From the NCBI GenBank assembly GCA_954871525.1, contig OX940871.1:372001-436000 (forward strand): a stretch of DNA of 64,000 nt. The letters are read 5' to 3'. Below the pieces are notes generated by a model. It did not search any database and was not told the DNA's origin. It was given only the letters and a program-made list of their open reading frames with translations. Shown piece by piece: positions 38,273 to 55,639 of this stretch. Within the stretch, counting starts at the first letter, position 1; each line of letters opens with the position of its first letter. The DNA is from Parietaria judaica (Eukaryota > Streptophyta > Magnoliopsida > Rosales > Urticaceae). A program made the translations under genes and the position numbers.

Positions 38273-41200
38273 AATAAGAGGATGTGGTGTTTTGGCTTAT
38301 CTTTAGTCATGTGATGAGGAACCCGTGAGTTGTGGTTTGTGGAGTGAATTGCAAGTTTGTAGCTGGATTTGAATGTCAAATTTACAAGCTTAGTCTAACT
38401 TTAATTATTATCACTAAACTAATCATTTGTTTAATTCACAATAATATTGTATAAGAATAAAAAGTGGATTTTATATTGCATGTATATTATGAAAATGAAG
38501 TCAATTAATGGACGTTTTTGTAAGCAAGTGAATGGATATTTGTTGTTTCTTAGACGTAATAAATCCATGATTATTCAATTAATTTAGTGATTATAGTACA
38601 ATGAATCATTTTAATTAACTCAATAACAAGCAACATTTTGTTGTTATTATTATATATAAAATCAATTCAATTCTATCTAGAACTAAATTAATGTTTCAAA
38701 GAAAAAACAATTTTGAAACTCTCGAAGATGATGGTATTATAAGTGTAAAATACGCATCCAACAATAAAATTATTTGTTATTCCTTGAATAATATAAAGAA
38801 CATTGATTATTAACATCACTGTGGCAAACTATTGTGATATTTCGTACGGATTATATCATTAAAACGTGATTATGAACCATTCAAAACAAGAAAGGTCTAA
38901 AACGACGTGTTAATTACTCGAAACTTGGTCGTTGTTTCTTAAGTAGCTCGTAGTTTAGGCTTATCGGAATTCCTCAATGAACTTCATATTTCAACTAGAA
39001 ATTACACCAATTAATCTTAAAGAAAAGCTAAGTGCATCTGATAAATGTGTGGTGATTCATATTATAACGAAAAATTCACGAGAAAAGGCGAAAAAAAATA
39101 TACTGTAACAGTCAAATAAATTTTAACGAAATGCGTATTTCTCAATGTACGTAGATAAAATATTAATTAATCATTCATCTCTCATTCTATTGCGTAAGTT
39201 ATTCTTCACAAAATCATTCCTTACGACTAAAGTTGTAACATTAAGTAAAAAAATGAAAAAGGAAAAAAGCTTATGTAAAAGTTAATCTTGTAAATTATGA
39301 TCAAACTGTGAATTCCGGCAAAATATATATATATATATATATTAAACAGTAGAAACTATAAGAGAAAACTACCATCTCAAAAAAGATTGTATATGTGATA
39401 CATTTAAAGACCGTTACAAGTGAATACTTTTTGTAAACAATTAAGTACCCTTTACAAGGACCCTAAAAAGATGAGAAATAAGCATAGAAAAATGGAAAAA
39501 AGAGAAAATAAACAGTAAAAATAGGATTAGTGGAAGACAATGAGTCGACATGAAGAACACAATCATCAGCTTTTTGAGCAAAAATACTAACTTTATAAAC
39601 CGTTATTTATTTATTTATCAAAATCACTGTTTATTGCACGCCGAGTATATTATATAAATTAATTTATGGGTTTAACATTTAATTAGTACTTAATTATTCA
39701 TCATATATATTTGGTTTCTAATTTGTTTAATTACTATTCTTTTTAACTGAGATTTCATTCAAAAAGGAGAAGAAACATAACCAGCAAGTGAGAACGTCTC
39801 GGAACGATCTAATGTTAGACTGTTACGAACTCAATTAACACGTTTAAGTATAGATATACGAAAGCGACATACATCATTAAGCTTTTAGATTGTTTTTTTA
39901 AGTCTTATGATGTTTTTTTTAAGTCTTATGATCTATAATGCAGTTTAATTAGAATAAGACTTTTATCGAGAATCATTATGCGCGGTATTTAACAACTAGA
40001 TGTCTAATGTCACTCAAACCGGGACCGTGGGCATGGAGGTTCTAGACGCTTGTGATTTTATGTAAGCGCATTTGAAGCACGTCTGAACACAAAAGCTTAT
40101 CTTATCTTAGGTTTATTTCTTCCGTCCAGATTGGAAAAAAAAAAATTAAGCGCTCGAAATACTATTAAAAAAATTTCTCTCAAAAGTAGTGATTATCAAG
40201 TGCTCGTGAGTTGCCACGAGCTACAATTATCACTTGGCATCCTGTGTAAATTCACAAACTTTACCACATATTATTATATAATAGATTTATAAAATGTGAT
40301 AGTTAATTATGGAAATCTGAATAATTAAGGGAACATCATGATTAGAAGAGTTGGATAATGCAATTTTCAAATGTTTTACCAAATAATATATGTATATATA
40401 TAATTATTTACATATCACTGATACATAGATACAGTATTATATAATGGGATAATATAGGCTAGAGATGATTAGAATAAAAGATGTGAATATTGATCAAATT
40501 GTAACATAATTTTGAAGTCTAAAAATAATTTGTTCTCTTAATGTTGGGACTTGTCATTGTTTTATTTCAATATATTAAATGTAGTTAAATGAAAGTCCAA
40601 ATTTTAATCTTAAGTAAGAAAAATTAATTATGTGTTGCTCTATGAATATATATATATATATATATATAATTATATAAGTAATGAAAAACATGTAAAGGGA
40701 AGTTAGTTAATGAACAACTCAATCTTGTCAAGGATAATTAACGACCCACTAAATAATAATGACGCAATTTGACTAGCAAAGCAAGAAATCATTAGCATAA
40801 TTAATATAAAAAAATACAATTAAAAAAAGCAATCAAGTTAGCTAATACTTTTTATTTTTGATGTATGAAAACTAATATCATAATCATAATCATAATATAA
40901 TAAAAGTACAAAGTATAGTGCCGTTGGGTTTGGGTTGATGATAGTTATCCAAATTTGTGCTCAACATGATCGACCACAATCATTATAATATAACAATAAT
41001 GAGACTTTAACGAATAAAGAATATTAATAATAAATTAATCATTTTTTAACTTAAATTAAATTACTTTATAGACATTTTTTAATGATTTTTTGGATTCTTA
41101 TGGTTATAGAATTTGGTTTTCACATGTTTATTTGCATTCAACATTATCAATAATAGACACGCAATGATTAAAAAATATTGTTTTCTCTTTTTAATTATAA

Positions 41201-41387
41201 ATGTCTTTTGTGCATTACTTTGGTTTAAAAATATATATATATATTGACGAAGATAAAAGTTTCATAAAATATTTTACTATAAATATAATCTAACTGGATT
41301 CATAAGCCGAATCTACTAATGAATTCAGTCCTGAACAAAGTCTTCGGTATAACCGATTTTGTGTCCAAAAGAGAAGATCTTTGATTT

Positions 41388-41427
<40 letters not shown>

Positions 41428-41457
41428 ACAAATAATAAAGTTTAGATCTTTTTTAGC
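38273..41457. repeat. Older tandem duplication of subtilase flank, copy 1 (partner about 55650-58799)
   Basis: Non-coding AT-rich DNA matching 55650-58799 along its whole length with frequent substitutions and small indels. No gene found. Similarity ends at TTTTTTAGC (41456 and 58799); after it copy 1 continues into the broken end of GlnRS copy 2, and copy 2 runs into a different exon-like sequence. Contains a long (TA)n at 41391-41421. Confidence 0.85.
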
Positions 41458-41514
41458 ACAAAATCTTAGTAGTTGAAATTAGAAGTTAGAGACATGTCCA
41501 GAGAGTTAATTTAC

Positions 41515-44500
41515 CTTGCGCTTTGACATCACAGTGTTACTGATATTCAACCGTGAATATTCCCACACGTGCGGTTGGTAAAGGCCCAATGAGTGTAACA
41601 ACCAATAGTATGAAGCTCGGCGAGTCTCAAACTCAAGCGTACAAAGCTGTTCGAAACAGCAATCAATGGGATTAGGATCAACCGCACATATGTAGCATCT
41701 TTCCCGTTTACTATTTAGTGGTATAAAATTGACAAAACATTTCATAAAGATAAAAACAAAATCATGATCTCAGAGATATTAGGCCACTATTTAAGCATAC
41801 CGAATGCGTAATATTCTCCAGTGAATCAACAATGCAGTGAGCATAGTCATAACTTGGATAGATACACCACTTATCTCCAGCGTGCGGATGAGGAGTGAAC
41901 TGTAGCAATAAAACTGTCATCATAACCATTGTCGGGTTTTTCTCGTGAAAATAAAACATGTGATGATGGGTTTCCACGCACCTTGATACGATAAGCTATA
42001 AGGTCATACATGTTAAAGTTATCGCTCTGCATATCTTGCTTCATTCGAAGCGTGGCTTTTCCCTCTTCAATCAGACCGCGTCTCATATCCTCAAAGAGTC
42101 GGAGTGACTCGTCGATGGGCCTATCTCTCCATGGACTGTTCATCTTTTTTTCTCTGTATTCCTTTATTTCGTCTGCCGTCTGCAACCAAAATTTTGTACA
42201 CTCTAATCACGAATAAAAACCAGAAGAGATTGGTAAAAATGATACCCACATACACTCGTAAATGCACGAAGGGCCCGAGGATGCCCTATTTTTATTTCCA
42301 TCATCACATAAAACCCTACAACTTAGATGAATTTTTGGATTTTAAGACTTGTACTTCGTAAATTGATGAATTTTATGTAGAATGATGTGTTGTTTGTTAT
42401 GAATTGTATAAGCTTATGAATTTATATTATTATTGAGACTTACGCCTCAGTTCTCGATGTACAGAATAAACAAAGACCGCAATCGGGTTGAGGCAATAAA
42501 AACATTGAACAAAACCTGATGATCAACATATGCATGTCCTCTTCGTATGAGTTCTACAGCCAAATCAAACAGCTCTTGGAAGTAATCACTGGTATAAGTG
42601 ACCTGAAAAAAAAAAATGATAAATAAGATTATCGAAGAAAAAAAAGCATGGCGGAAAACCATCCTATTACTAAGACTGTGATACCTTAAACGGCTCCCAT
42701 CCCATCCATTTGACAATCTCCTGAATATGATCAATATATTCTTTCTTTTCAGCATCAGGATTTGTGTCATCAAACCTAAAACGAGACAACTGGGCAATCA
42801 GAACTTCAGAGAAATAGTAATTTAATAGGGACCTATAAGAAAAACCGAATTGAACACGGATTATTAAAGAAGAAAGAAAAAAGGCAATTATATAGCAAAT
42901 GAAACAAACCTCAAATAGCAACTTCCACCTCGATCTTTTGCCAGTCCAAAATCAACAAACATCGCCTATCAGTAAATACGGTTAATCGGTTATAGAAGTG
43001 AAACAGCAGTCAAAGCACTAGACTTTTAACACAAAACACCGGTCCTGGTCTGTACACACCTTGGCATGACCTATATGTAGATAGCCATTGGGTTCAGGAG
43101 GAAATCGAGTCCAAACTTTCCCTCCGGTTACTTTCAAGTGTTTCTCAAGCAAGTCCTTAGTATTGCAGCATCTTAAAACAGAACCGTTGCTGAAGAAAAC
43201 TTCAGTGTGAACCTAGATTTCACCGATAAACAAGATCAGAGATGAATTGCATGCATTCAACTAAGGCAAGGTAAGAGGATTATACCTTAAAGTTCTCCTC
43301 GGGCTGAGGGAATATCGAAAATGGATTGATATCCTCTTCAGGTTCGGGAGCAGAAACAACATTTTTCTCGTCAACTTTTGCAGGGTTCTCCTTCTTCTTC
43401 TTTGCTACCTTTTCATTATCAGCTTCTGTTTTTTCCCCGAGTAATTCGTACATTTTTGCATCAATGAGTTCCTGAATCAAAAATATATGAGATGGTCCTA
43501 GAACACAATAATACTACAATTAAACAACAATTATGTTATACGCGTTCAAAAAAAGTACTAAATATCAACCTTGACAATCTTAGGGTCCGCCCACGGTTGT
43601 CTCTTCCGAAGATGCCCAAACAAATTTCCAACTATAGCCAGCATCAAAATGTGCAATTTCAGTGGTTTTATAAATAAAATAAAATAAAATAAAAAAGTGA
43701 CAAGTATTAAATGTATTTTCAGCAGGTATCCCGAGGTTCAGAAGTCAATTTCTTATTACATACTGAAAATTCAAATCATAGACAGATAAGAGAGTTACCA
43801 TTTGTTCGATACCGTTCCTTCAGAATTGTATCCTTATTCTCTTCAAATACATCATTGACAGTTTTTCTAATTTCTTCCTCCGAAACCTCAACGCCTGCAT
43901 GAAAACGCAACTGTGCAATTATTTCCGGCAAAAAGATTACACATATGGGATAAAGTTTCCTTCTCTAAAAACAGAGTTTAACGAAACTCAAGCTTGATTT
44001 GCATGCAAGTGAAACTATATTTAACCTTGTACTAGAGAAACGAGACTCGTGTAATTAAATAGTTGCATGAATCGCTGAAGGGTATGAACTAGTACAAACA
44101 TATAAAATTCAACCTAGTAAGTGACTGAATTTATCTTACCAACGCCACATGCATCTTCAAATTCATTTGTTTTGAGGTCATCGGAGCCCGTGACCGATAA
44201 AAACGCAAACGCGGCTTCCAACTGAGCCGGAGTCTTAATCTGCAAAAACAGAAAACAAAATCTCAAACTCACCACTCCACTAAAACGACCCACGCAGACC
44301 ATATCCAAGAAGTTTCTAGCCCGACCTTCGAAGAAACGACATATTTCGCCAAGGTCGGACGGTGCACAAGGGAGTTCATCGGGTACTTCGTGGCAACCTG
44401 TCAGCAAAACGGATCCGGTTCTTTACATACTGAACGAGAGATCTTATTCAACTAACGCGCTTCGGTGTATAAAAAATGCTACCGTGTACAAGAGGTTTCC

Positions 44501-44909
44501 GACATTCTTACTACTCCTATATCCATCATCATCGGTCCCGGTCCCGGACAAGCCAGCCTGACAAAAACACGCCGCGAAAAGATAAGTAATCGAAGCAAGC
44601 AGTACAATCAATTCAAACGTCGAATTTCAGAAAAGAAAAGAAAAAGCTAAGCTCGAGTTCATCAATTCACAGCGATTTCTTCAATTCAAATTCGAATTTC
44701 TCCATTTCTCCACGTCGAATCGACCACATGCAATGCAAACACATGAAGCCGGAAACTCCATTTCACGGAGAAGAGAAGTGAAGGTGTACCTCGGCGATGA
44801 CGGCGGTGAGGTTGGCGGTGACCTTCTTGTTGGCGACGGTGTTGCGCGCGATGCTCTCGTCCAATCGGATGCTCAGGAAGAGCTTCATGCTCTCCTCCTT
44901 GTCGGCCAT
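41515..44909 (-). pseudogene. Glutaminyl-tRNA synthetase, cytosolic, copy 2 (14 exons, C-terminal half missing)
   Basis: Exons: 44790-44909, 44483-44557, 44326-44397, 44140-44239, 43799-43894, 43570-43631, 43286-43471, 43060-43212, 42910-42965, 42685-42775, 42516-42602, 41982-42179, 41801-41899, 41515-41646. The 1,527 nt stay in frame for 509 codons. They encode the N-terminal appended domain, linker, Rossmann catalytic domain with HIGH (HIGHAK), the acceptor-binding insert (KKMNSPWRDRPIDES) and the KMSKS-equivalent VMSKRK. The last exon ends at a good GTAAAT donor, but only 58 bp further the sequence changes to subtilase-flank DNA. The beta-barrel anticodon-binding domains (about 280 residues) are absent. 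No stop or frameshift was seen in the surviving exons. Confidence 0.9.
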
Positions 44910-45695
44910 GGCTTCCTTCGCCGGAATCAACGTCGACGGCGACTACGGCGACGGCGGCGGCGGAGAGAGAGAGAGAGAGATTTGGGGATTCTTGTAATGC
45001 TTTGTTGATTTAGTACTATATCACGAGTGAAAAACGACACTGTTTTTTTTAACAAACGACGTCGTTTTTTTCGCTGTGAATGACAGCGTTTTCATTACCA
45101 GCAGGCAGCAGCGACACCGTTTTTATTCTGAATGCAAACGACTACGTTTTAATTGCAATCTCACAGGTTCTTTTAGAGGTTTCATACCATTTTCTTCTGT
45201 TTTTTTTAATTATTTTTCAGGGCGAAAACTTGATTCAGCACTGGTATTTTGAGAGTATCTTGGTTCCGGTTTTGTTTTTTATAGAATTTTTTTGCTAAAG
45301 CAGTAAATCCTTTCACAAAATCTTTGCTGTTAGTGTTAAAAAAATCGATAATAGTTTAAGCTTTAGGGTGGAAGCGGACGCTTCGGGACGATAGAGTATC
45401 TTGGTTCCGGTTTTGTTTTTTATAATTTATTTTTTCAAATTACTAACTATTACCTGTTTATGTTAAATTTTTCCAATGTCGTTTTGTACTTTTATTCCGT
45501 AACAAACGCCGTTCATCATTGGCTTTATAGTTACCTATTAATATAAATGAACAAAATGTCCATTTTGTGTCAAACGTTTCAAAAAAATGCTCATTGCGTG
45601 TATTTTGTACTCTCACAAATGGGCATTCCTTAAAAGGTTCGACACAAAATTGATCATTTAGTACAATTTCCAATTAATATTTATAAATAAATAAA
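42729..45695. repeat. Segmental duplication A, copy 2
   Basis: Partner of 972-3938. Here exon 10 of GlnRS is uninterrupted across the position of the LTR junction (42728/42729), so it is the empty site for the gypsy insertion. Confidence 0.92.
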
Positions 45696-45701
45696 TGATA
45701 T

Positions 45702-46235
45702 GGTACATTAGCCGCAGTTTATCCTAATGTATAATAAAAGAATCTTTATATTAAGAGATGAATACTAACATAGAGATCATAAATATTAAAAGAAAAATGA
45801 AGTTGATGGGAATTGAACATTGGTCTTCTAGGAGAGAGAGTTAAAACTATTCTTAAATAACCACTATACCAAAGTCTTACTTTGTTTAATTACGATACAT
45901 TTAATATATATTGATATAAGTGTATATATTTATTCATTAAAAATAACAGATTTGAATCAAGTTGGGGCGGCTGCACCCAGTGGCGAAGCTAGCTTTTTAA
46001 ACCAAGAGGGGCACTAATTTTTTAATTTTTATAATTTTCTTGAAGGTATTAATGCAAAAATAAATGATAAAAAATATTAATTGCTGAAAATCTTAATACT
46101 CATTAAATAATCAAACTAAATAAATAAAAACATAATCTAAAAAAAAAACTACTTATTGTAGAATTCCACATCGAAATTTAATATTTTGAATGTGTAGAAC
46201 ATTCTCATTGACGCCACGCGAATCAGAACGTGTGT
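45702..46235. mobile_element. Third copy of the outer element and hAT left end, without the solo LTR
   Basis: Matches 30312-30845 at offset 15,390 with no difference noticed. It runs through the hAT left terminus (45978) to AACGTGTGTTTC (46227-46238) and then changes to unrelated DNA. It joins GlnRS block A to the stretch with the CCR-like exon. Confidence 0.85.
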
Positions 46236-46238
46236 TTC

Positions 46239-46819
46239 CCTACTCCCTGCAAAACATAACATAACATGTCACTTCTCTTTTCAAATTAAACAGACAAGTT
46301 CAATTTAGTAAAATCATAATCTTTTTGCCATGTTGTACGAATTCTCTGTGTCGGTAAAGTGTGGATTTAAACGTCCAATTTTTTTATCCTTCTTCTAATT
46401 AATACTCTCAGAATTTTGCTAGTTAAGAGTAAGGATAGATGCGGTACATTCGGTATTTCTGTAAAATAAAACCGAATGATCTAAATAATGTATAAGAATT
46501 AATCAATAAATAATGAAGTTCTATTTACATATAAGTATAGATCAATACATTATGATAATCCAAAATAATAAAAAGGATTATACTCTGCTCTGACTGTGAT
46601 TTCTTTTAGTTGAGTTTATACATTGTAATAACCGAATACCATTACCGAAGGATATGTGAGTATTCAGTTTTTTTGTCCGGTACCTTCGCGTTTTACTATT
46701 TAAGTTTAATACGGTTTATCCGGTTTCTATTGAAGATTGGATTTACGGTTTTTTTTATCTTCTTTCGACCATGTCTAGGAGATAACATGTCATATGCAAA
46801 GCCAACTAGTTCAATTTAC
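46239..46819. other. Unassigned AT-rich DNA
   Basis: Single-copy within the window. No coding frame recognised; probably intron or flank that came with the CCR-like exon. Confidence 0.3.
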
Positions 46820-46982
46820 CCTGCAAAAGCCTTAAGAGCAGGACCATGCTGGAGTTGAGCCGCGGTGGAATGACTGAGCCCATCACCGCGCCGGGGTTCA
46901 CCAACACAACGTCCAATCCGTTCTCCTTTGCAAACTCCCAGGCCGCTTTCTCCGCGAGCGCTTTCGACACCGGGTACCATAA
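46820..46982 (-). pseudogene. Single exon of a cinnamoyl-CoA-reductase-like NAD(P)-dependent reductase
   Basis: One 163-nt exon between a TATATAG acceptor and GTAAAT donor. It encodes LWYPVSKALAEKAAWEFAKE ... LDVVLVNPGAVMGSVIPP ... LLLRLLQ. The YxxxK catalytic pair (YPVSK) and the NPGxVxGP-like strand are hallmarks of the plant CCR/phenylacetaldehyde-reductase group of extended SDRs. The N-terminal Rossmann exons and the C-terminal exons are absent on both sides. The exon is intact in frame. Confidence 0.82.
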
Positions 46983-47311
46983 CTATATGTCAAATACGGA
47001 TGACATAAATGAAACTAATGTATAATAAAACATTGGGTACATTAGCCGCAGTTTATCCTAATGTATAATAAAAGAATCTTTATATTAAGAGATGAATACT
47101 AACATAGAGATCATAAATATTAAAAGAAAAATGAAGTTGATGGGAATTGAACATTGGTCTTCTAGGAGAGAGAGTTAAAACTATTCTTAAATAACCACTA
47201 TACCAAAGTCTTACTTTGTTTAATTACGATACATTTAATATATATTGATATAAGTGTATATATTTATTCATTAAAAATAACAGATTTGAATCAAGTTGGG
47301 GCGGCTGCACC

Positions 47312-48740
47312 CAGTGGCGAAGCTAGCTTTTTAAACCAAGAGGGGCACTAATTTTTTAATTTTTATAATTTTCTTGAAGGTATTAATGCAAAAATAAATG
47401 ATAAAAAATATTAATTGCTGAAAATCTTAATACTCATTAAATAATCAAACTAAATAAATAAAAACATAATCTAAAAAAAAAACTACTTATTGTAGAATTC
47501 CACATCGAAATTTAATATTTTGAATGTGTAGAACATTCTCATTGACGCCACGCGAATCAGAACGTGTGTGTAGAGGGGGTTTTTCACCACCTTTTTCCAG
47601 TCACAAAGACAATCATCAAATAACAAATAAATAACAACAAATGATGAATATCCCTGTTTTATTATAATTTCCGAAATGAGCTCGGTTTTCTTCCGTTAAA
47701 TAGCTGGACAGATGAAGGATCATGAGCCTCAGATTTCTCTCTTTCCTTGGCCTTTTTCTATTACAAGATTCGTTGCTCTCTTTTTTGGGTCTCTTTTCTC
47801 TATCTTTTTTCCGAACCCCTTACAAATGAGGCTTATCTTGCCTTTTATAGAGTTTACAATTTACATTATGCCCCCTAGAATTTTCCCGCCTTTTCCCTTT
47901 TTAATCATTCGCTTCCCAGAGTGATTCGATGGAAGGCATGGTGGATTTCTGCTTTACGTCGCTTCCGAGCAGACTGTCATTTTGGGTAGGTGAGCTTCAT
48001 TAAATGCACGTCCCTTCAGCCGTCATCGGGCCTTGCAAGCCCCGGCGCTGACGCCTTTTATCGAGTGAGTAGGTGAGCTTCATTAAATGCACGTCCCTTC
48101 AGCCGTCATCGGCTCTGCATAATCATCATGACGAAATCCCTCGTCGAGTGTGATGGGACACTTCTTCGCAACTTGCTTTTGCGTGGCTGTACTTCCTCGT
48201 GATCAAACCTCATCGGGGATGATCCTCCTCGGGAATAATCCCACTCGCGGTAGGGCTTCCTCGGAGATCATCCTCGTCGGAGATAATCCCCCTCGGGCTG
48301 AACTTCCTCGGGGATCATCCTCGTCGGGGATAATCCCCCTCGGGCTGAACTTCCTCGGAGATTATCCTCGTCAGGGATAATCTCCCTCGGGGTTGAACTT
48401 CCTCGCCCCCTTTCATGTCGTTTGTGGGCAAAACGACGCGAGTTGTGTTGAGGATGGATTTGACCAAATCCGACCTTAACAGTGTGTTTCTATAAATTGG
48501 GAGAGAAAAGTAATAAGAGGAAATTATAGGGATTTAATCTAGATGTAATTGATATTTAATTTTAAAATATTTATTGATATAGGGGGAGAAAAAACAGCGT
48601 TACGTTACACTATGGTTAGATAATATAGGGATTTAACCTTTTTATATTATATTTTTATTAAAAATTAATAATAAAAATTGAAGACAACAAATAGAGGAGG
48701 GGCACGTGTCCACCCTCTACCCTTAATGCCTTCGCCTTTG
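47312..48740. mobile_element. hAT-like element, second copy
   Basis: Same ends and the same 8-bp duplication GCTGCACC (47304-47311 and 48741-48748) as 30588-32016. It was carried by the segmental duplication, not independently inserted. Confidence 0.75.
47569..48481 (+). mobile_element. Solo LTR, second copy
   Basis: Same TG...CA ends and GTGTG duplication as 30845-31757 and essentially identical sequence. Present at the same nested position, so it predates block duplication B. Confidence 0.85.
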
Positions 48741-49286
48741 GCTGCACCCGCTCGGCCCTTACTAAATCCGCTCATGTGTAATACATGCATGGATATTATT
48801 TGGTTTTAATAGCTTCACAAGCTCATTGCTTTAGTCTTAAAGGTAATATTGTAAATACAGATATTCGGAAATTCCGATTTTAATATTAAAAACTAAATTG
48901 AAATAAAAAAATACTAACTTAGGAAGGGCAGATCGAGATCGGACGGTCTAAATTAACTAACTTTTATTTAAAAATAAAAAATTAAACATTTCTGTATTGA
49001 AAAGAAAATCGGAACCGAAAATGTCCAGTTCTGATAAAAAGAAAGAAAAAAGGCGGTATTTTTCGATAGTGATCCAAAAATTATTTCGAGAACGAACCAA
49101 AGAATCATATCCATTTCTTAAATTTCTAACAAATAATTCGAAACCGCTGAGCGTTTTTTCAGTTTTTTGTATGTCACGGGGCTTGAACCCTGCACCGCGT
49201 TCTTTTCATGACGTAGGAATTTAAAAAGAAAAAGAGTTAGCTTTACAAGTAATGATTTAACAGCTCCTAAGCTACCTTTTCAAACC

Positions 49287-53207
<3,921 letters not shown>

Positions 53208-53445
53208 GGAAGCGACACTACTGCTTCTGCTTCTTCTTCTTGCAATGAGAGAGAGAGGAGTGTATCTATATGTGTAAGTATATGTAATGGCGTTTTCACA
53301 GAATACAATACATACAATGCGAGAGAGAAAGGTAACTGTCTCTCTATGGGTGATATGAGATGATAAAGTGATTGGATTTTCAAATTTATACACTCAAAAT
53401 TACTATATTATAATTTCATATTGAAATATATATATATACATACGC

Positions 53446-54624
53446 AGGGTTAATTGCGGCGAAAGTACCCAACCTTTAGTCAAATTCTCTGCTGTGTATA
53501 CAACTTCCGTAAATGGTGGTAAAAGTACCTAAACTTGACATTTGGGAGTTGACCGAGAAAATCCACCTATGTGGCAATCAGCTTTTGCCACATGGCACTT
53601 GGCCGCCACGTGGCATGCCACGAAATTAATATTTTTAATATATATTTTTTAAATATTTTTATTTTTTTAAACACAATTATTATTATTTTTTTTAATAAAA
53701 AATAATTTTTTCCAATAATAACAAATAGGTAGAACGAATTTAAATATTCATTATTGGTTATAATTATTTATTTTTTAAAAAGTGGGTAGAACGAAATAAA
53801 AACCACCGCTCACGGTTCACTTGAACTCCGTTTCCGATCCGGTTCACCTGTCGAATAAAATTGTTTAATACGTTTAATAATAATAACTAATAAACACATA
53901 CAAATTGTTTAAAAAGTCAACACGTAATTAAATACACACCACTTATTCAAAAACAAAAAATAGTAGTCATATTTATATTTAACAAAAAAATATTTTTATT
54001 TGTTTGCATGATATTTTTTTTGTGTTTGCATTTTACATAATAATAATTATTTAATATGTTTTATTATTTATATATTATCTTTTTTTTAAAAAAATTGTCG
54101 TTAAATAATCATATGATATTATTGGTTATTATTATTAAACATATTAAGCGATTTCGTTTCACCCGTGAACCGGATCGGAAGTGGAGCTTGAGTGAACCGT
54201 GAATGGTTAATTTTTTTCTTTATTTATTTCATTTGATCCACTTTTCTAAAATGAATAATTATATTTAATAATAAAACTAATACTGAATATTTAAGTTTAA
54301 ATATTCATTATTGATTATTATGAAAAAGTAATTTTATTTTTTTAAAATAATTTAATTTTTTTAAATAATTTTTTTTAAAATGATTTAATTTTTTAATATC
54401 TTTTTAAAAAAATATATTTTTTAAATCATTTAATAAAATAAAAATTATGTGGCATGCCACGTGGCGGCCAAGTGCCATGTGGCAAAGGCTGATTGCCACA
54501 TAGGTAGATTTTATCGGTCAACTCCCAAATGCCAAGTTTGGGTACTTTTGCCGCCATTTACGGAGGTTGTATACACAGCAGAGAATTTGACCAAATGTTG
54601 GGTATTTTTGCCGCAATTAACCCT
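53446..54624. mobile_element. Foldback (long-inverted-repeat, MULE-like) element upstream of subtilase copy 2
   Basis: Ends AGGGTTAATTGCGGC and GCCGCAATTAACCCT pair exactly, and the arms stay complementary for about 180 bp; a second arm pair (GGTTCACTTGAACTC / GAGCTTGAGTGAACC) lies further in, so nearly the whole 1.18 kb can fold on itself. Flanking ACATACGC and ACATACGT differ at one base (target duplication). The homologous site in copy 1 (about 36745) has no insertion. No transposase frame; the middle is very AT-rich. Confidence 0.85.
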
Positions 54625-54835
54625 ACATACGTATATAATACTGTAAATAAAGGACTCGGGAAATCTCGAATCTTTTCGGAAATTAGGAACCGGAATTACT
54701 GTTTCGAGAAAGAAACGTACATAAAATTTCTGGTTCTAAAATCAAAATATACATAACATGTGTCTTTTTTATTTTTTACTTGATGTTTAATTAGTTTGGG
54801 CCGTTGTTTCAATAGTCCAAATTAATTAGTAACTC

Positions 54836-55314
54836 TAGGGGTGGCGATTCGGGTTTCGTTTCGTGTTCGTGGCGGGTCTAACTTGTTTTTTACTTACTTT
54901 ACGTAGACCCAGACCCGCCTCATTTATTAATCGTGTTAGAAGATGAGACCCAGACCCGCCCCATTGAAATACTGTGTTTATCGTGTCTACCCGTTTAACA
55001 CATTTAACATATTCATATATATATATATATATATATGTTAAATTATTCAATTTATACAAATTTAACTTACTTTAATTATTTTATCTAAAATTTTAAAATT
55101 TACTAACATTTTTTATGATCATCAGTTGTACGACGTAATAAATAAGTAAAACACATAAATTTCACATATTATAAGTATTAAAATACTTAATAACATATAT
55201 AAAATGTTAATCGTGTTCGACACTGTTAGACTCATATTCATTTGTGCTAGATCCAGACCCATTTAAATCGTGGCGTAACCATTTCGTGTACAGCCCCAAA
55301 AATTCCCGCCCCTA
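54836..55314. mobile_element. hAT-type MITE with paralogous empty site
   Basis: Ends TAGGGGTGGCG and CCGCCCCTA are inverted repeats; flanks AGTAACTC and AGTAACAC form an 8-bp duplication with one mismatch. Internally it has repeated GACCCAGACCCGCC. The homologous position in the tandem copy (about 36940) reads ATTAATTAGTAAAATGC without it. Confidence 0.8.
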
Positions 55315-55639
55315 AGTAACACGGATACCGGAAATTATGATATGTTTTCTCTAGAATTGGGATTGTTGGTTATGATTTCAAAAAACATATTATTTTTTTC
55401 GTCTTGAGAATCTTCTTAGTAATACTTAATTAGTCTTAACCGAAGCTTTAGTAGTCCAGATTAATTAGATCTTAAAATAAATAATAAAAAAATAGAAAGC
55501 AAACAAAAAAATAGAAATTTTGTTTTGTTTTTGGGGATCAAATTTCAAGTTCAAATTCCTTAATACAAAAAAAAAAAAAAAAATTACTCCTTTTACAGAT
55601 TTAAATAAAGCATAAGGTATATATATATATATATATACA

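Noticed and set aside
38273..41457. Remaining GlnRS exons (anticodon-binding domains) in the downstream DNA
   Set aside because: No GC-balanced frame or family motif found, and the whole stretch aligns with non-coding flank at 55650-58799.
53812..54200. Separate small inverted-repeat element inside the foldback
   Set aside because: Its arms align symmetrically with the outer arms, so it is part of one long hairpin rather than a nested insertion.
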